DNA from: Bacteroidales bacterium KA00344
Lineage (GTDB): Bacteria; Bacteroidota; Bacteroidia; Bacteroidales; Bacteroidaceae
Assembly: GCA_001552765.1 (NCBI GenBank)
Contig: KQ959482.1
Location: 73,314 to 137,313 of the forward strand
Reading direction: 5' to 3'
Length of the DNA stretch: 64,000 nt
The position numbers and the translations under genes are program-made. The notes beneath the pieces are model-generated. The model saw nothing but the letters and a program-made list of their open reading frames with translations, was not told the origin of the DNA and ran no database searches. How positions within the stretch are numbered: position 1 is the first letter of the stretch; the number at the start of each line of letters is the position of its first letter. Shown one piece after another: positions 47,493 through 55,536 of the stretch.

Positions 47493-47522
47493 TTTGCTCT
47501 TAGTGATATTTTCGTACTTTTG
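47493..47522 (+). promoter_or_regulatory. Promoter of sucCD
   Basis: TTTG (47493-47496), 18-base spacer, TACTTTTG (47515-47522). A purine-rich AAGGAGG (47525-47531) follows at once, but it is 31 bases from the ATG and so is not positioned as a ribosome-binding site. Confidence 0.6.
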
Positions 47523-47562
47523 TAAGGAGGAATAAACTTTCTATTAACATAAATACTTTACT

Positions 47563-48705
47563 ATGAAGGTACATGAATATCAGGCAAAAGCCTTCTTTGC
47601 CCAGTATGGGGTGCCGGTGGATCGCAGTGTAGTTTGCCAAACACCCGATGAGGCTGTGGAAGCCTACGAGAAGTTAGGTGTAGAGAAGGCTGTGGTGAAG
47701 GCACAAGTGCACACGGGCGGTCGCGGAAAGGCCGGTGGTGTGAAGCTTGGAACATCGACTGCCGAAATCCGAAACAATGCCGAGGCCATTCTCGGTATGA
47801 ACATCAAGGGTTTCACTGTAGACCGCGTATTGGTGGGTGAGGCTGTAGACATTGCCTCGGAATACTATGTGAGCATTCTTATAGACCGCAAGTCGAAGTG
47901 CCCGCTGATGATGTTGAGCCGAGAGGGAGGTATGGATATCGAGCAGGTGGCCCGCGAAACGCCTGAGAAAATAGAGAAAATAGTAATCGATCCGCTGATG
48001 GGTATGACTGATTTTCTGGCTCGCGAGGCTGCGTTTAAGTTGTTCGACGATATGGCACAGGTGAAACAGGCCGTGCCGTTGTTCAAGAATCTGTACCGTC
48101 TGTTCATCGAAAAAGATGCCTCACTCGCTGAGATTAACCCGTTGGTGAAGCTCAAGGACGGTTCGTTGAAGGCCATCGATGCCAAGATGACGTTCGACGA
48201 CAATGCCCTGTTCCGCCATGCTGATGTGGCTGCATTGTTTGAACCTACCGCAGAGGAACGCAAAGAGCATGAGGCTAAGGAAAAGGGATTCAGTTATGTT
48301 AATTTAGGCGGTAGCATCGGTTGTATGGTGAACGGTGCCGGACTGGCCATGGCCACTATGGACATGATTAAACTCTACGGCGGTGAGCCAGCCAACTTCC
48401 TCGATATTGGCGGTAGTTCCAATCCTGATAAAATCGTTGAGGCCATGAAACTCCTGCTCTCCGACAAGCACGTGAACACGGTGCTTATTAATATCTTCGG
48501 CGGCATCACGCGGTGCGACGACGTGGCGAAGGGATTGTTAGAAGCATTTAAAGTTGTGGAAACAGATGTTCCCATCGTTATCCGACTCACGGGAACGAAT
48601 GAGGAAGAAGGTCGCAAACTGCTCGAAGGCACACAATTCCATGTAGGCACAAGTATGGCCGACGCAGGTCGAAAAGCAGTGAAACTGAGCAAAGAGCAAA
48701 AGTAG
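47563..48705 (+). CDS. sucC: Succinyl-CoA synthetase (ADP-forming) beta subunit
   Basis: 380 residues. Together with SucD it interconverts succinyl-CoA and succinate with ADP/ATP; in succinate-producing Bacteroidota it links to the reductive branch and the methylmalonyl-CoA route. The ATP-grasp domain begins MKVHEYQAKAFFAQYGVPVD with KAQVHTGGRGKAGGVKLG. The C-terminal ligase domain carries FLDIGGSSNPDKIVEAM and INIFGGITRCDDVAKG. Length and start match the family. It is transcribed with sucD after 77 bases that contain short A/T-rich repeats. Confidence 0.96.
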   Translation: MKVHEYQAKAFFAQYGVPVDRSVVCQTPDEAVEAYEKLGVEKAVVKAQVHTGGRGKAGGVKLGTSTAEIRNNAEAILGMNIKGFTVDRVLVGEAVDIASEYYVSILIDRKSKCPLMMLSREGGMDIEQVARETPEKIEKIVIDPLMGMTDFLAREAAFKLFDDMAQVKQAVPLFKNLYRLFIEKDASLAEINPLVKLKDGSLKAIDAKMTFDDNALFRHADVAALFEPTAEERKEHEAKEKGFSYVNLGGSIGCMVNGAGLAMATMDMIKLYGGEPANFLDIGGSSNPDKIVEAMKLLLSDKHVNTVLINIFGGITRCDDVAKGLLEAFKVVETDVPIVIRLTGTNEEEGRKLLEGTQFHVGTSMADAGRKAVKLSKEQK

Positions 48706-48744
48706 AGTTAAGAGTTAAAAATTCTATGAGGCGGGTTTGCTGCT

Positions 48745-48776
48745 AATTATGAATTATGAATTGTGAATTATGAATT
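48745..48776. repeat. AATTATG heptanucleotide repeat before sucD
   Basis: Four AATTATG/AATTGTG units and a trailing AATTA immediately upstream of sucD. Just before, AGAGTTA is repeated twice at 48704-48717. The same heptamer family lies inside the coding sequence of the TrmH gene at 50009-50090. Confidence 0.75.
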
Positions 48777-48782
48777 AAAACC

Positions 48783-49652
48783 ATGAGTATTCTAATCAAT
48801 AAAGATACAAAGGTCATCGTTCAGGGCATTACCGGACGAGACGGGAGCTTCCACGCTTCCAAAATGAAAGAGTATGGAACCCATGTGGTAGGTGGAACAT
48901 CACCGGGGAAGGCCGGACAAGAAGTAGGTGGCATTCCCGTGTTCAACACCGTGAAAGATGCGGTGGCAGCAACGGGTGCCAACACATCTATCATATTTGT
49001 GCCGGCAGCGTTTGCCAAAGATGCGATGCTGGAAGCGATAGATGGTGGCATTAAGTTGTTGGTTTGCATCACCGAGGGAGTGCCGACGATCGACGCTGTG
49101 GCGGTGCAGCGTTATGCTCGCGTGAAGGGCGTGCAAGTGATCGGTCCCAACTGCCCCGGACTGCTTTCTCCGGAAAAGAGCATGGTGGGCATCATGCCTG
49201 CCAATGTGTTCAAGAAAGGGCACACGGGTGTGATTAGCCGTAGCGGCACACTGACCTACGAAGTGGTGGCAAACCTTGCTGCTGCCGGCATGGGCGTGTC
49301 TACTGCCGTTGGTGTTGGTGGAGACCCTGTGGTGGGACTCTATTTTGAAGACCTCTTGCAGATGTTCCAAGACGACCCCGATACCGATTCTATTGCCCTC
49401 ATCGGCGAGATAGGTGGCGATGCCGAAGAGCGTGCAGCGCAGTTTATCAAGGCAAATGTGACAAAACCGGTGGCTGCCTTTATCTCCGGTCGTCAGGCAC
49501 CTCCGGGCAAACAAATGGGGCATGCGGGGGCTATTATATCGGGTGGATCCGGTACGGCAGAGGGCAAAGTTGCCGCTTTTGAGGCAGTCGGCGTGCCTGT
49601 GGCCAAGGAGACAAACGAGATTCCCGAACTGCTGAAGAAAATGTTGGGTTAA
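48783..49652 (+). CDS. sucD: Succinyl-CoA synthetase alpha subunit
   Basis: 289 residues. CoA-binding N-terminal domain (IVQGITGRDGSFHASKMKEY, GGTSPGKAGQEVGGIPVF) and ligase domain. The phosphohistidine is in GKQMGHAGAIISGGSGTAEG near residue 247. IGPNCPGLLSPEKSMVGIMP and IALIGEIGGDAEERAAQF are also conserved. It forms the active heteromer with SucC encoded just upstream. The start ATG at 48783 follows the heptanucleotide repeat by 6 bases, so repeat-length change could alter its translation. Confidence 0.96.
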   Translation: MSILINKDTKVIVQGITGRDGSFHASKMKEYGTHVVGGTSPGKAGQEVGGIPVFNTVKDAVAATGANTSIIFVPAAFAKDAMLEAIDGGIKLLVCITEGVPTIDAVAVQRYARVKGVQVIGPNCPGLLSPEKSMVGIMPANVFKKGHTGVISRSGTLTYEVVANLAAAGMGVSTAVGVGGDPVVGLYFEDLLQMFQDDPDTDSIALIGEIGGDAEERAAQFIKANVTKPVAAFISGRQAPPGKQMGHAGAIISGGSGTAEGKVAAFEAVGVPVAKETNEIPELLKKMLG

Positions 49653-49783
49653 AAGATACGACATTCACTACACCCTGCTAATGTCTTGTACAGTCCGTGA
49701 GAGCCGTTGCATCGGCTATCTTATTATTTTGTATCGACTCTCACGACTTTTCACAACTCACTGCTGATGCCGTGGAGAAGAAA

Positions 49784-50437
49784 CTATTGTTTAGTTAGCT
49801 TCATTTTAGCAAACTCCCACACAACGATGCCTGCAGTGACGCTCACATTCAAAGAGTGTTTCGTTCCAAACTGCGGAATCTCCAAGCATCCGTCACTCAT
49901 ATCAACCACGTTCTGCTTCACACCCTTCACCTCATTGCCAAAGATAACGGCATAGGGAAAGTTGGATTCAGATTTTCTGTTCTCAATTGCTGTATCTACT
50001 GCGTCAGCCAATTGTGAATTGTGAATTGTGAATTGTGAATTGTCCCCGCGCCCGCCTAATTTTGAATTATGAATTGTGAATTTTGAATTACCAAGCTCGA
50101 AGAGCTTGGTCGACCCTTCCACTTGCTCAATGCTGTACACAAAGTAGCCGCGGTCGTGTAGTTCTTGCACCGCGTCCTCAGTCTTTTCAAAGTATCGCCA
50201 GTCTACGGAGTCTTCGCCGCCGAGTGCTGTTTTGTGTATCTCGGCATTCGGTGGCGTACCCGTAATGCCACACAGATAAACCGCCTCCACGCGGAAGGCA
50301 TCGCACGTGCGGAATACGGAGCCCACGTTGTACAAGCTCCTCACATCGTCAAGAACAACGATAAGTGGCAGCTTCGGAGCATCCTTGAACTCCTCAACAG
50401 AGAGGCGTTGCATCTCAATGGTCTTGAGTTTGCGCAT
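49784..50437 (-). CDS. SpoU/TrmH-family RNA 2'-O-methyltransferase
   Basis: 217 residues. SPOUT knot motifs are clear: motif 1 RSLYNVGSVFRTCDAFRVE, motif 2 YAVIFGNEVKGV, motif 3 LEIPQFGTKHSLNVSVTAG. The enzyme should methylate a ribose 2'-OH in tRNA or rRNA using SAM. Between motifs 1 and 2, about 27 residues (from NSKFTIHNSKL to NSQFTIHNSQL) are encoded by AATTCAC-type heptanucleotide repeats. This looks like an in-frame insertion of the same repeat seen before sucD. Because the knot motifs stay in frame, the protein is probably still made. It is convergent with sucD. Confidence 0.88.
   Translation of the reverse strand: MRKLKTIEMQRLSVEEFKDAPKLPLIVVLDDVRSLYNVGSVFRTCDAFRVEAVYLCGITGTPPNAEIHKTALGGEDSVDWRYFEKTEDAVQELHDRGYFVYSIEQVEGSTKLFELGNSKFTIHNSKLGGRGDNSQFTIHNSQLADAVDTAIENRKSESNFPYAVIFGNEVKGVKQNVVDMSDGCLEIPQFGTKHSLNVSVTAGIVVWEFAKMKLTKQ
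50009..50090. repeat. Heptanucleotide repeat inside the TrmH gene
   Basis: Two runs of ATTGTGA/ATTATGA-type heptamers separated by CCCCGCGCCCGCC. In minus-strand reading, three heptamers make seven codons, giving the periodic peptide NSQFTIH. Confidence 0.8.
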
Positions 50438-50460
50438 ATATACTATTGTATTTTTTCGGT

Positions 50461-51762
50461 CTAATGAATGTGGAAAGTCATATTGACATTATCAATCTCC
50501 ACGCGTCGGCACTGTCGGAAGAAGTCGAGTCCAAGTCGGCCATATCCCGATTGAATCACGTTTGCCTCGCTCGATATGGCTGTAACCGGGATTTTTTGCA
50601 TCGTTATGTTCTTCCCTCCAATCTCAAAACTGATGGAAGGCATCACGAAAACACTGTTGTAAACGATGCCGCCATAGCCTGATCCGCCCTTGATGTCCCA
50701 CTTCCCGTGGCGCGTAACATCGGCTGTAAAGGCTTTGTAGTAGTCCGTCCCCATGGAACTTGTAGTGGCTCCGGTGTCGATTGTCAGCGGGAACATTCGT
50801 CCATCCTTGCTCACGTTAACCTGCATGATGTCGCTTCCCGTCAGCACGAGATTGCTCTCCACGTCTTGTCGTGCAGCGTTTCGTGTGAAAACAATTTGCC
50901 GATTGGCGAAGTCGATGCTGTATTTGTCGAATAATCGAAGCGTGGGTTGCCCGATGATGAGTTGCAGCGGTGCAGTCATGCCCTTGATCAGCTCGTTTCC
51001 CTGTGTCACGTCCAGCACTAAGAAAGGCACATTTTCGAGTTTGATGTTGCCCAGAACAAGGTGCTTGGCCATGGCTATACGCCCCTGCAGCGCGCGCGTG
51101 CCTTCTGTCTTGATACTACCCTCAAGCAGTTCCAGCCTATATTTTTTAGCCAATTCAGGAGTGATCACATTGTAGCCGGCACCGGTGTCAAAGATGAAAT
51201 CATTGGTCTTGCCATTGATTTTTCCTTTCATAAACATGAGCACCTGTCCCGAATCGCCCACTTCTTTCAGTTCGAAATCAACGGGGTTGTTATCGTTTGG
51301 GGTAGTCAGGTGATTGACGTTGTAGCGTGCCAGAGTCTCATAGCGTTCGGCCTGAGCCACGAATGGTGCCGTGATCTTATCGTCAACCTTCCCTTGCAGT
51401 TGGGCTATGAACTTGCGAAGCAGCTGGCCGGCCTCCTTGTTTTGTCCCAATCTACTCAGGTTTTTACCCATCAAAGTCATCATCGTGCTCACGTTTCCAA
51501 AGCCCATTTCAGCTTGGTAGCCACCCAAAAGCTGGCGAATGGCAGCGTTGGCCTGGGCCGGTTGATTAAAAAAATGAGCCAGCATGGTCTTGGAAAAACA
51601 TCGGATGAAAGGAGACATACGGGTGCTGTCCGACCGATAGAGCGTCTGCAATCGAAACCAATCGCTCTCGTTCAGGTATTTGCCGGCAAGGCTGTCCGCA
51701 CTTTGTGCAAAGGCGGCTGTGCCGAAAATAAATGCAAAGAACAGGAGAACGATGCGTTTCAT
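50461..51762 (-). CDS. Exported tandem retropepsin-like aspartic protease
   Basis: 433 residues with a signal peptide (MKRIVLLFFAFIFGTAAFA). After a helical region, two retropepsin-like domains appear, each with an Asp-Thr-Gly-Ala: FIFDTGAGYNVITPELAKKY near residue 193 and PLTIDTGATTSSMGTDYYK near residue 325. Single-domain retropepsins must dimerise; here two lobes in one chain could form a pepsin-like active site. The protein is periplasmic or surface-exposed. It lies 14 bases after the SufE gene in a minus-strand run. Substrate unknown. Confidence 0.8.
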   Translation of the reverse strand: MKRIVLLFFAFIFGTAAFAQSADSLAGKYLNESDWFRLQTLYRSDSTRMSPFIRCFSKTMLAHFFNQPAQANAAIRQLLGGYQAEMGFGNVSTMMTLMGKNLSRLGQNKEAGQLLRKFIAQLQGKVDDKITAPFVAQAERYETLARYNVNHLTTPNDNNPVDFELKEVGDSGQVLMFMKGKINGKTNDFIFDTGAGYNVITPELAKKYRLELLEGSIKTEGTRALQGRIAMAKHLVLGNIKLENVPFLVLDVTQGNELIKGMTAPLQLIIGQPTLRLFDKYSIDFANRQIVFTRNAARQDVESNLVLTGSDIMQVNVSKDGRMFPLTIDTGATTSSMGTDYYKAFTADVTRHGKWDIKGGSGYGGIVYNSVFVMPSISFEIGGKNITMQKIPVTAISSEANVIQSGYGRLGLDFFRQCRRVEIDNVNMTFHIH

Positions 51763-51776
51763 AGGCTATTCCAATA

Positions 51777-52202
51777 TTATGACTCTTTCATGCTGAATGC
51801 CAAAGCGTAGGCTTTGACTTGCTTCACCATGGCCAGAAGACCGTTGCTGCGCGTGGGGGAGAGATGCTCGTGAAGTCCTATTTTATCGATGAAATAGAGG
51901 TCGGCATCGAGAATTTCCTTTGGCGTGTGACCGCTGACCACCTGCAAGAGCAGGGCGATGATGCCTTTCACGATGAGCGCGTCGCTGTCGGCCTTGAATA
52001 CGAGAACGCCATCTTCGTAGTCGCATTGCAGCCATACGCGGCTCTGACAGCCGTCAATGAGGTTTTGCTCGGTCTTGTATTTGTTGTCCAAAGCGTTAAG
52101 CTCGTTGCCGAGGTCGATAAGCATTTGGTATTTGTCCATCCAGTCATCGAAGACATCAAACTCCTCGATAACCTCGTCTTGAATTTCGTTGATTGTTTTC
52201 AT
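51777..52202 (-). CDS. sufE: SufE-family sulfur acceptor
   Basis: 141 residues. SufE accepts persulfide sulfur from a cysteine desulfurase (SufS) for Fe-S cluster assembly. The acceptor cysteine is Cys52 in NLIDGCQSRVWLQCDYEDG, at the position expected from E. coli SufE Cys51. The LLLQVVSGHTPKEILDADL region and a C-terminal LSPTRSNGLLAMVKQVKAYA are typical. No other suf genes are in the window. The U32 gene ends 6 bases upstream, so they are co-transcribed. Confidence 0.9.
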   Translation of the reverse strand: MKTINEIQDEVIEEFDVFDDWMDKYQMLIDLGNELNALDNKYKTEQNLIDGCQSRVWLQCDYEDGVLVFKADSDALIVKGIIALLLQVVSGHTPKEILDADLYFIDKIGLHEHLSPTRSNGLLAMVKQVKAYALAFSMKES

Positions 52203-52208
52203 CTTGAT

Positions 52209-53459
52209 TTAATTTTTTACCGTTACCAACTTGAAGAATTTGTCGTTCGGGCGCACTTTGTCGGGCACGGGAATCGACACACGCGTGCCCTGCTCCGCTT
52301 TTTCAACAGGATTGAGTTCGTAACGAATTTCCTTCGCATCGAGATACATCGCGCCCGTAGCGTTGCCGGTGATGAGTAGTTTGTCGCCGAGTTTGAAGTC
52401 GGAGGCTTCTACGGCTATTTCCGCTACCTTGAGTTTCGAGAAATACTTCACCACCTTGCCCACCAAAACTTTCTTTTCGGTGGCCATGGAGCCGTAGCCT
52501 TTGTTCCATTCGCCCATTGTCTGCCCTAAATAGTAGCCATCCCAGAAGTCCCTGTTGAAGACTGTGGCGAGCCGTTTGTCCCAGTCGGCCTTCTTCTCCT
52601 CAGTGAACGTGCCGTCCAAGACAGCTTGGATAGCCTCTTTATAACATTTCACGACCGTATAGACATACTCCGGACCGCGTGCACGCCCCTCGATTTTGAA
52701 AACCCTTACACCGGCATCCATCATGCGATCGATGAAGCGGATGGTCTTCAGGTCTTTCGGACTCATGATATATTTGTTGTCCACTTCGAGTTCGTTGTCG
52801 GTTTCGCGGTCTTTCACGGTGTATGAACGCCGGCATATCTGCACACATTGGCCACGGTTGGCAGAGCGGTTTTGCGCGTGCAAACTGAGGTAGCACTTGC
52901 CCGAAATGGCCATGCACAAGGCTCCGTGGCAGAACATTTCGATGCGCACGGGTTTGCCCATAGGGCCGCAGATGTTCTGTTTCACGATCTGTTTGTGAAT
53001 ATTCTTCACCTGATCCAAGTTGAGTTCGCGTGCCAAAACGCTGACATCGGCAAACTGACTGTAGAATTTCAGGGCTTCAACATTGGAGATATTGAGTTGG
53101 GTGGACAGATGCACTTCCATGCCCACCTCACGACAATAGGCCATCACGGCGACGTCGGAAGCGATGATGGCCGACACACCGGCAGTTTTGGCAGCATCGA
53201 TAATTTGCCGCATGGCTTCCATATCGTTGTCGTAGATCACCGTGTTCACCGTGAGATAACTCTTGATGCCGTGCTTGTCGCAGGTTTCGGCAATCTCGTG
53301 CAGGTCGTTGATGTCGAAGTGGTTGGCGCTGTGTGAACGCATATTCAGCTGCCCGATGCCAAAATAAACGGCATCGGTCTTCGCTTGTATAGCGGCCGCC
53401 AGTGACTCTCGTGAGCCCACCGGGGCCATAATTTCAAAATCCTTTAACGCTAAACTCAT
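52209..53459 (-). CDS. U32-family protein (RlhA/TrhP-like RNA hydroxylation type)
   Basis: 416 residues. The U32 family, once called peptidases, includes UbiU/V, TrhP (YegQ) and RlhA, which use an Fe-S cluster to hydroxylate quinones or RNA. Conserved blocks are MAPVGSRESLAAAIQAKTDA, GMEVHLSTQLNISNVEAL and the Cys-rich EMFCHGALCMAISGKCYLS followed by ANRGQCVQICRRSY near residues 170-210, the likely cluster site. Length fits TrhP/YegQ-type proteins. SufE (Fe-S supply) downstream is consistent. A TAACTTTG box ends only 6 bases before the ATG, so the mRNA may be leaderless. Confidence 0.85.
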   Translation of the reverse strand: MSLALKDFEIMAPVGSRESLAAAIQAKTDAVYFGIGQLNMRSHSANHFDINDLHEIAETCDKHGIKSYLTVNTVIYDNDMEAMRQIIDAAKTAGVSAIIASDVAVMAYCREVGMEVHLSTQLNISNVEALKFYSQFADVSVLARELNLDQVKNIHKQIVKQNICGPMGKPVRIEMFCHGALCMAISGKCYLSLHAQNRSANRGQCVQICRRSYTVKDRETDNELEVDNKYIMSPKDLKTIRFIDRMMDAGVRVFKIEGRARGPEYVYTVVKCYKEAIQAVLDGTFTEEKKADWDKRLATVFNRDFWDGYYLGQTMGEWNKGYGSMATEKKVLVGKVVKYFSKLKVAEIAVEASDFKLGDKLLITGNATGAMYLDAKEIRYELNPVEKAEQGTRVSIPVPDKVRPNDKFFKLVTVKN

Positions 53460-53464
53460 GTTTG

Positions 53465-53472
53465 CAAAGTTA
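53465..53472 (-). promoter_or_regulatory. -7 element for the U32-sufE-protease run (possible leaderless start)
   Basis: TAACTTTG on the minus strand ending 5 bases before the start codon. With usual spacing, transcription would start at or beside the A of ATG. Confidence 0.45.
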
Positions 53473-53599
53473 CGAAAAACTAAAGATGTAAATGCGTTAA
53501 AAGCATGAATAAATGCAAAAGACCGGAGGGAAGATGTGGGAAATGGAGTAAATGCGGTGAATTATCCCTGCTCCATAGAAGATCTTGTTAGATTTGAAA

Positions 53600-53900
53600 A
53601 AATCATGACAAAAGTATGCGTATAATTCGCGTATTTGAAAATAGAAAACCGATTGCCCCAAATACGCGAAAATGACGAGTTTTCTGATAACTCTCTATCA
53701 ACCAGTAATGTATGCAGAGTTTTGCCTGAAAGCTGTTTCTAAGTTTTCTTGTGTGTCTGCGATTAGGCCTTAGTCGCATCATGATTAGGCTCTTCTTAGA
53801 CTTCATTGAAGCCCTAGTGGCGTCATGATTAGAACTTAATGGCCATGCGGTTGCGCCTCTTTTGCAACGAAGAGACATACTCAACCTCGAAAAATGACGA
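53600..53900 (+). repeat. Dispersed intergenic repeat, copy 5 (diverged)
   Basis: Module A holds a perfect 12-bp inverted repeat TTCGCGTATTTG (53626-53637) / CAAATACGCGAA (53659-53670). Module B (from about 53755) has GCGATTAGGCCTTAGTCGCA, CATGATTAGGC and GCCCTAGTGGCG units. It resembles copy 3 most. It occupies the 725-base gap between the U32 gene and PUL 3; the remainder (53900-54137) shows no gene. Confidence 0.6.
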
Positions 53901-54137
53901 TTTCAACGGTTAAAAATGGTATTTCTGTTTCTATTTCATCTGTTTCAGATGACACGAAAATGATGAAGTTTATTTGACAAATCTATTCGTTTCTCTGAAA
54001 ACTCATAACTGTAGAGGGAACTCCGAAAAATAGCTGTTTGGCTGCCGATTTCCTTACATCGTGTTTCTTTTTTCATGTAATACGACATTGTTTTGTCGGA
54101 AAATCATTAAAAATAGGTCTTGAAAAAAGAAAAAAAT

Positions 54138-54167
54138 GGGGGGTCACAGCTACAGCTGTGACTCCCC
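54138..54167 (-). terminator. Hairpin terminator of the PUL 3 operon
   Basis: GGGGTCACAGCT pairs with AGCTGTGACTCCCC (one bulged C), 2-base loop, 18 bases beyond the last PUL 3 stop. On the minus transcript it is followed by a run of U residues from the A-rich plus strand. Confidence 0.75.
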
Positions 54168-54184
54168 AAAAAGAAAATTCTGTT

Positions 54185-55534
54185 TTATTGCTTAACTACC
54201 GTCAGTTTGGCGGGCTTCATTCCTGCAGAACAGTCGATGGTGAAGACATAGGTTTCTCCATCTTTGATTGTTGCGTCGTCGGCGATGGCGATATTACCGT
54301 CTCCCTCCTTGACTTTGAAGTAAGGATTGTCGGTAACGAGATAATGGTCGGATCCGTTTTTACCGAATTCCACACCCCATTCGGCCTGCCCGAAGAACTT
54401 GAAGTTGACATCGTCGGCATTCAACTGTTTTCCGATGGTCAGCGTCACTTGGTATACCTTATCAGCGATGGGAGCCATAGCCACATCTTTGCCTATACCG
54501 GTATTCCAGCTGAGATTGATGGCTTTCCATGTGGGCTTGTTCATGCCTGCGCTTCCGATGAGCCATATACAACCGGTGCCGTCGGGTTGCAGTCTGGCGG
54601 GCTTGCCATCTTCTCCCAGCGGATGTATTCGGAAGTACTTTTTGTCGAAGTCGGCCGTGAGCGAGTAACTACCAGTGAGGGCTTTGAATGTGAATGTGCC
54701 GTCGTTGTTTCGGCTCAAGAAGTCCGGGTCGTAATACCATTCATCGGATTTCATTTCCGATGTTCCCTCAAACTGATAGAGTTTGCCTTGCGACATATTC
54801 AGCACTTGTGTTTCGCCGGTAGCGGTAAACTTAACTAACGTGATCTTGGATTCGTAGGTTGGTCCATATTCGAGATACTGAGTATCGAAGCTGATTTCAA
54901 TATTTCCGGCACTCTCAGAGGTAAACGTGATGTCGCCATCGTTTCCCAGCACCACTTCCTTGCCGTTCCATCCAAATACCAATGGATCATGTGTTTTACC
55001 AACAGCCGGAGCCTTGAAATGGCCTTTGGTAACCGTAGAGGGAGCGTTGATGGTGGTGGTAAACAGATAGGGATTTCCGGCTGACGGCCTCATGGTATAA
55101 GTTTTTCCGTCTGCGCAAACGAAATCGATGGATTTGAATTCCGGGCGTTGGATGTCTACTTCAAGACTTTTTTCTGTTGTTGCCAGAGAAACATCTTGAA
55201 GTATGAAGCGCAATTCGGCCGTACCATTGGGAATGGAGCGATAGAAAGGCGCGTTGATGCGTCCGCTGTATGCTCCCTCTGTCTTGGTTCTGAAAGTTTG
55301 CATGGCTACGACTTCCCCACCATAGCGCAGCTCTACTTTAAGGGTGGAGAGCGGGGTTCCTGTGCTGCTGGAGCAGTTCACACTATAATCTATACTGTCG
55401 CCCATTATGGTGGAGATCCGTTCGGGGGAAACCGTAATGACAGGAATACCCGTCTTGGTTTCGTCGTCACTGCAGGCCGCGAGTAGCGGCACTGCAATGA
55501 TGAGGGCGATGATTTGTTTGATATATCGTTTCAT
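54185..55534 (-). CDS. Surface glycan-binding lipoprotein, SusE-position (PUL 3)
   Basis: 449 residues from the ATG at 55534, which begins the lipoprotein signal MKRYIKQIIALIIAVPLLAAC; the frame extends upstream to 55576 but would bury it. A serine-rich first domain (PVITVSPERISTIMGDSIDY) is followed by SusE/F-like beta-sandwich modules (GCIWLIGSAGMNKPTWKAIN, NFKFFGQAEWGVEFGKNGSD). The build fits the surface glycan-binding proteins of beta-1,6-glucan PULs. It follows the GH30 gene by 2 bases. No catalytic motif is visible. Confidence 0.78.
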   Translation of the reverse strand: MKRYIKQIIALIIAVPLLAACSDDETKTGIPVITVSPERISTIMGDSIDYSVNCSSSTGTPLSTLKVELRYGGEVVAMQTFRTKTEGAYSGRINAPFYRSIPNGTAELRFILQDVSLATTEKSLEVDIQRPEFKSIDFVCADGKTYTMRPSAGNPYLFTTTINAPSTVTKGHFKAPAVGKTHDPLVFGWNGKEVVLGNDGDITFTSESAGNIEISFDTQYLEYGPTYESKITLVKFTATGETQVLNMSQGKLYQFEGTSEMKSDEWYYDPDFLSRNNDGTFTFKALTGSYSLTADFDKKYFRIHPLGEDGKPARLQPDGTGCIWLIGSAGMNKPTWKAINLSWNTGIGKDVAMAPIADKVYQVTLTIGKQLNADDVNFKFFGQAEWGVEFGKNGSDHYLVTDNPYFKVKEGDGNIAIADDATIKDGETYVFTIDCSAGMKPAKLTVVKQ

Positions 55535-55536
55535 TT

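Noticed and set aside
49697-49744. Terminator between sucD and the TrmH gene
   Set aside because: Only a 7-bp stem (GTGAGAG/CTCTCAC) with a loop of over 30 bases; too weak to call.
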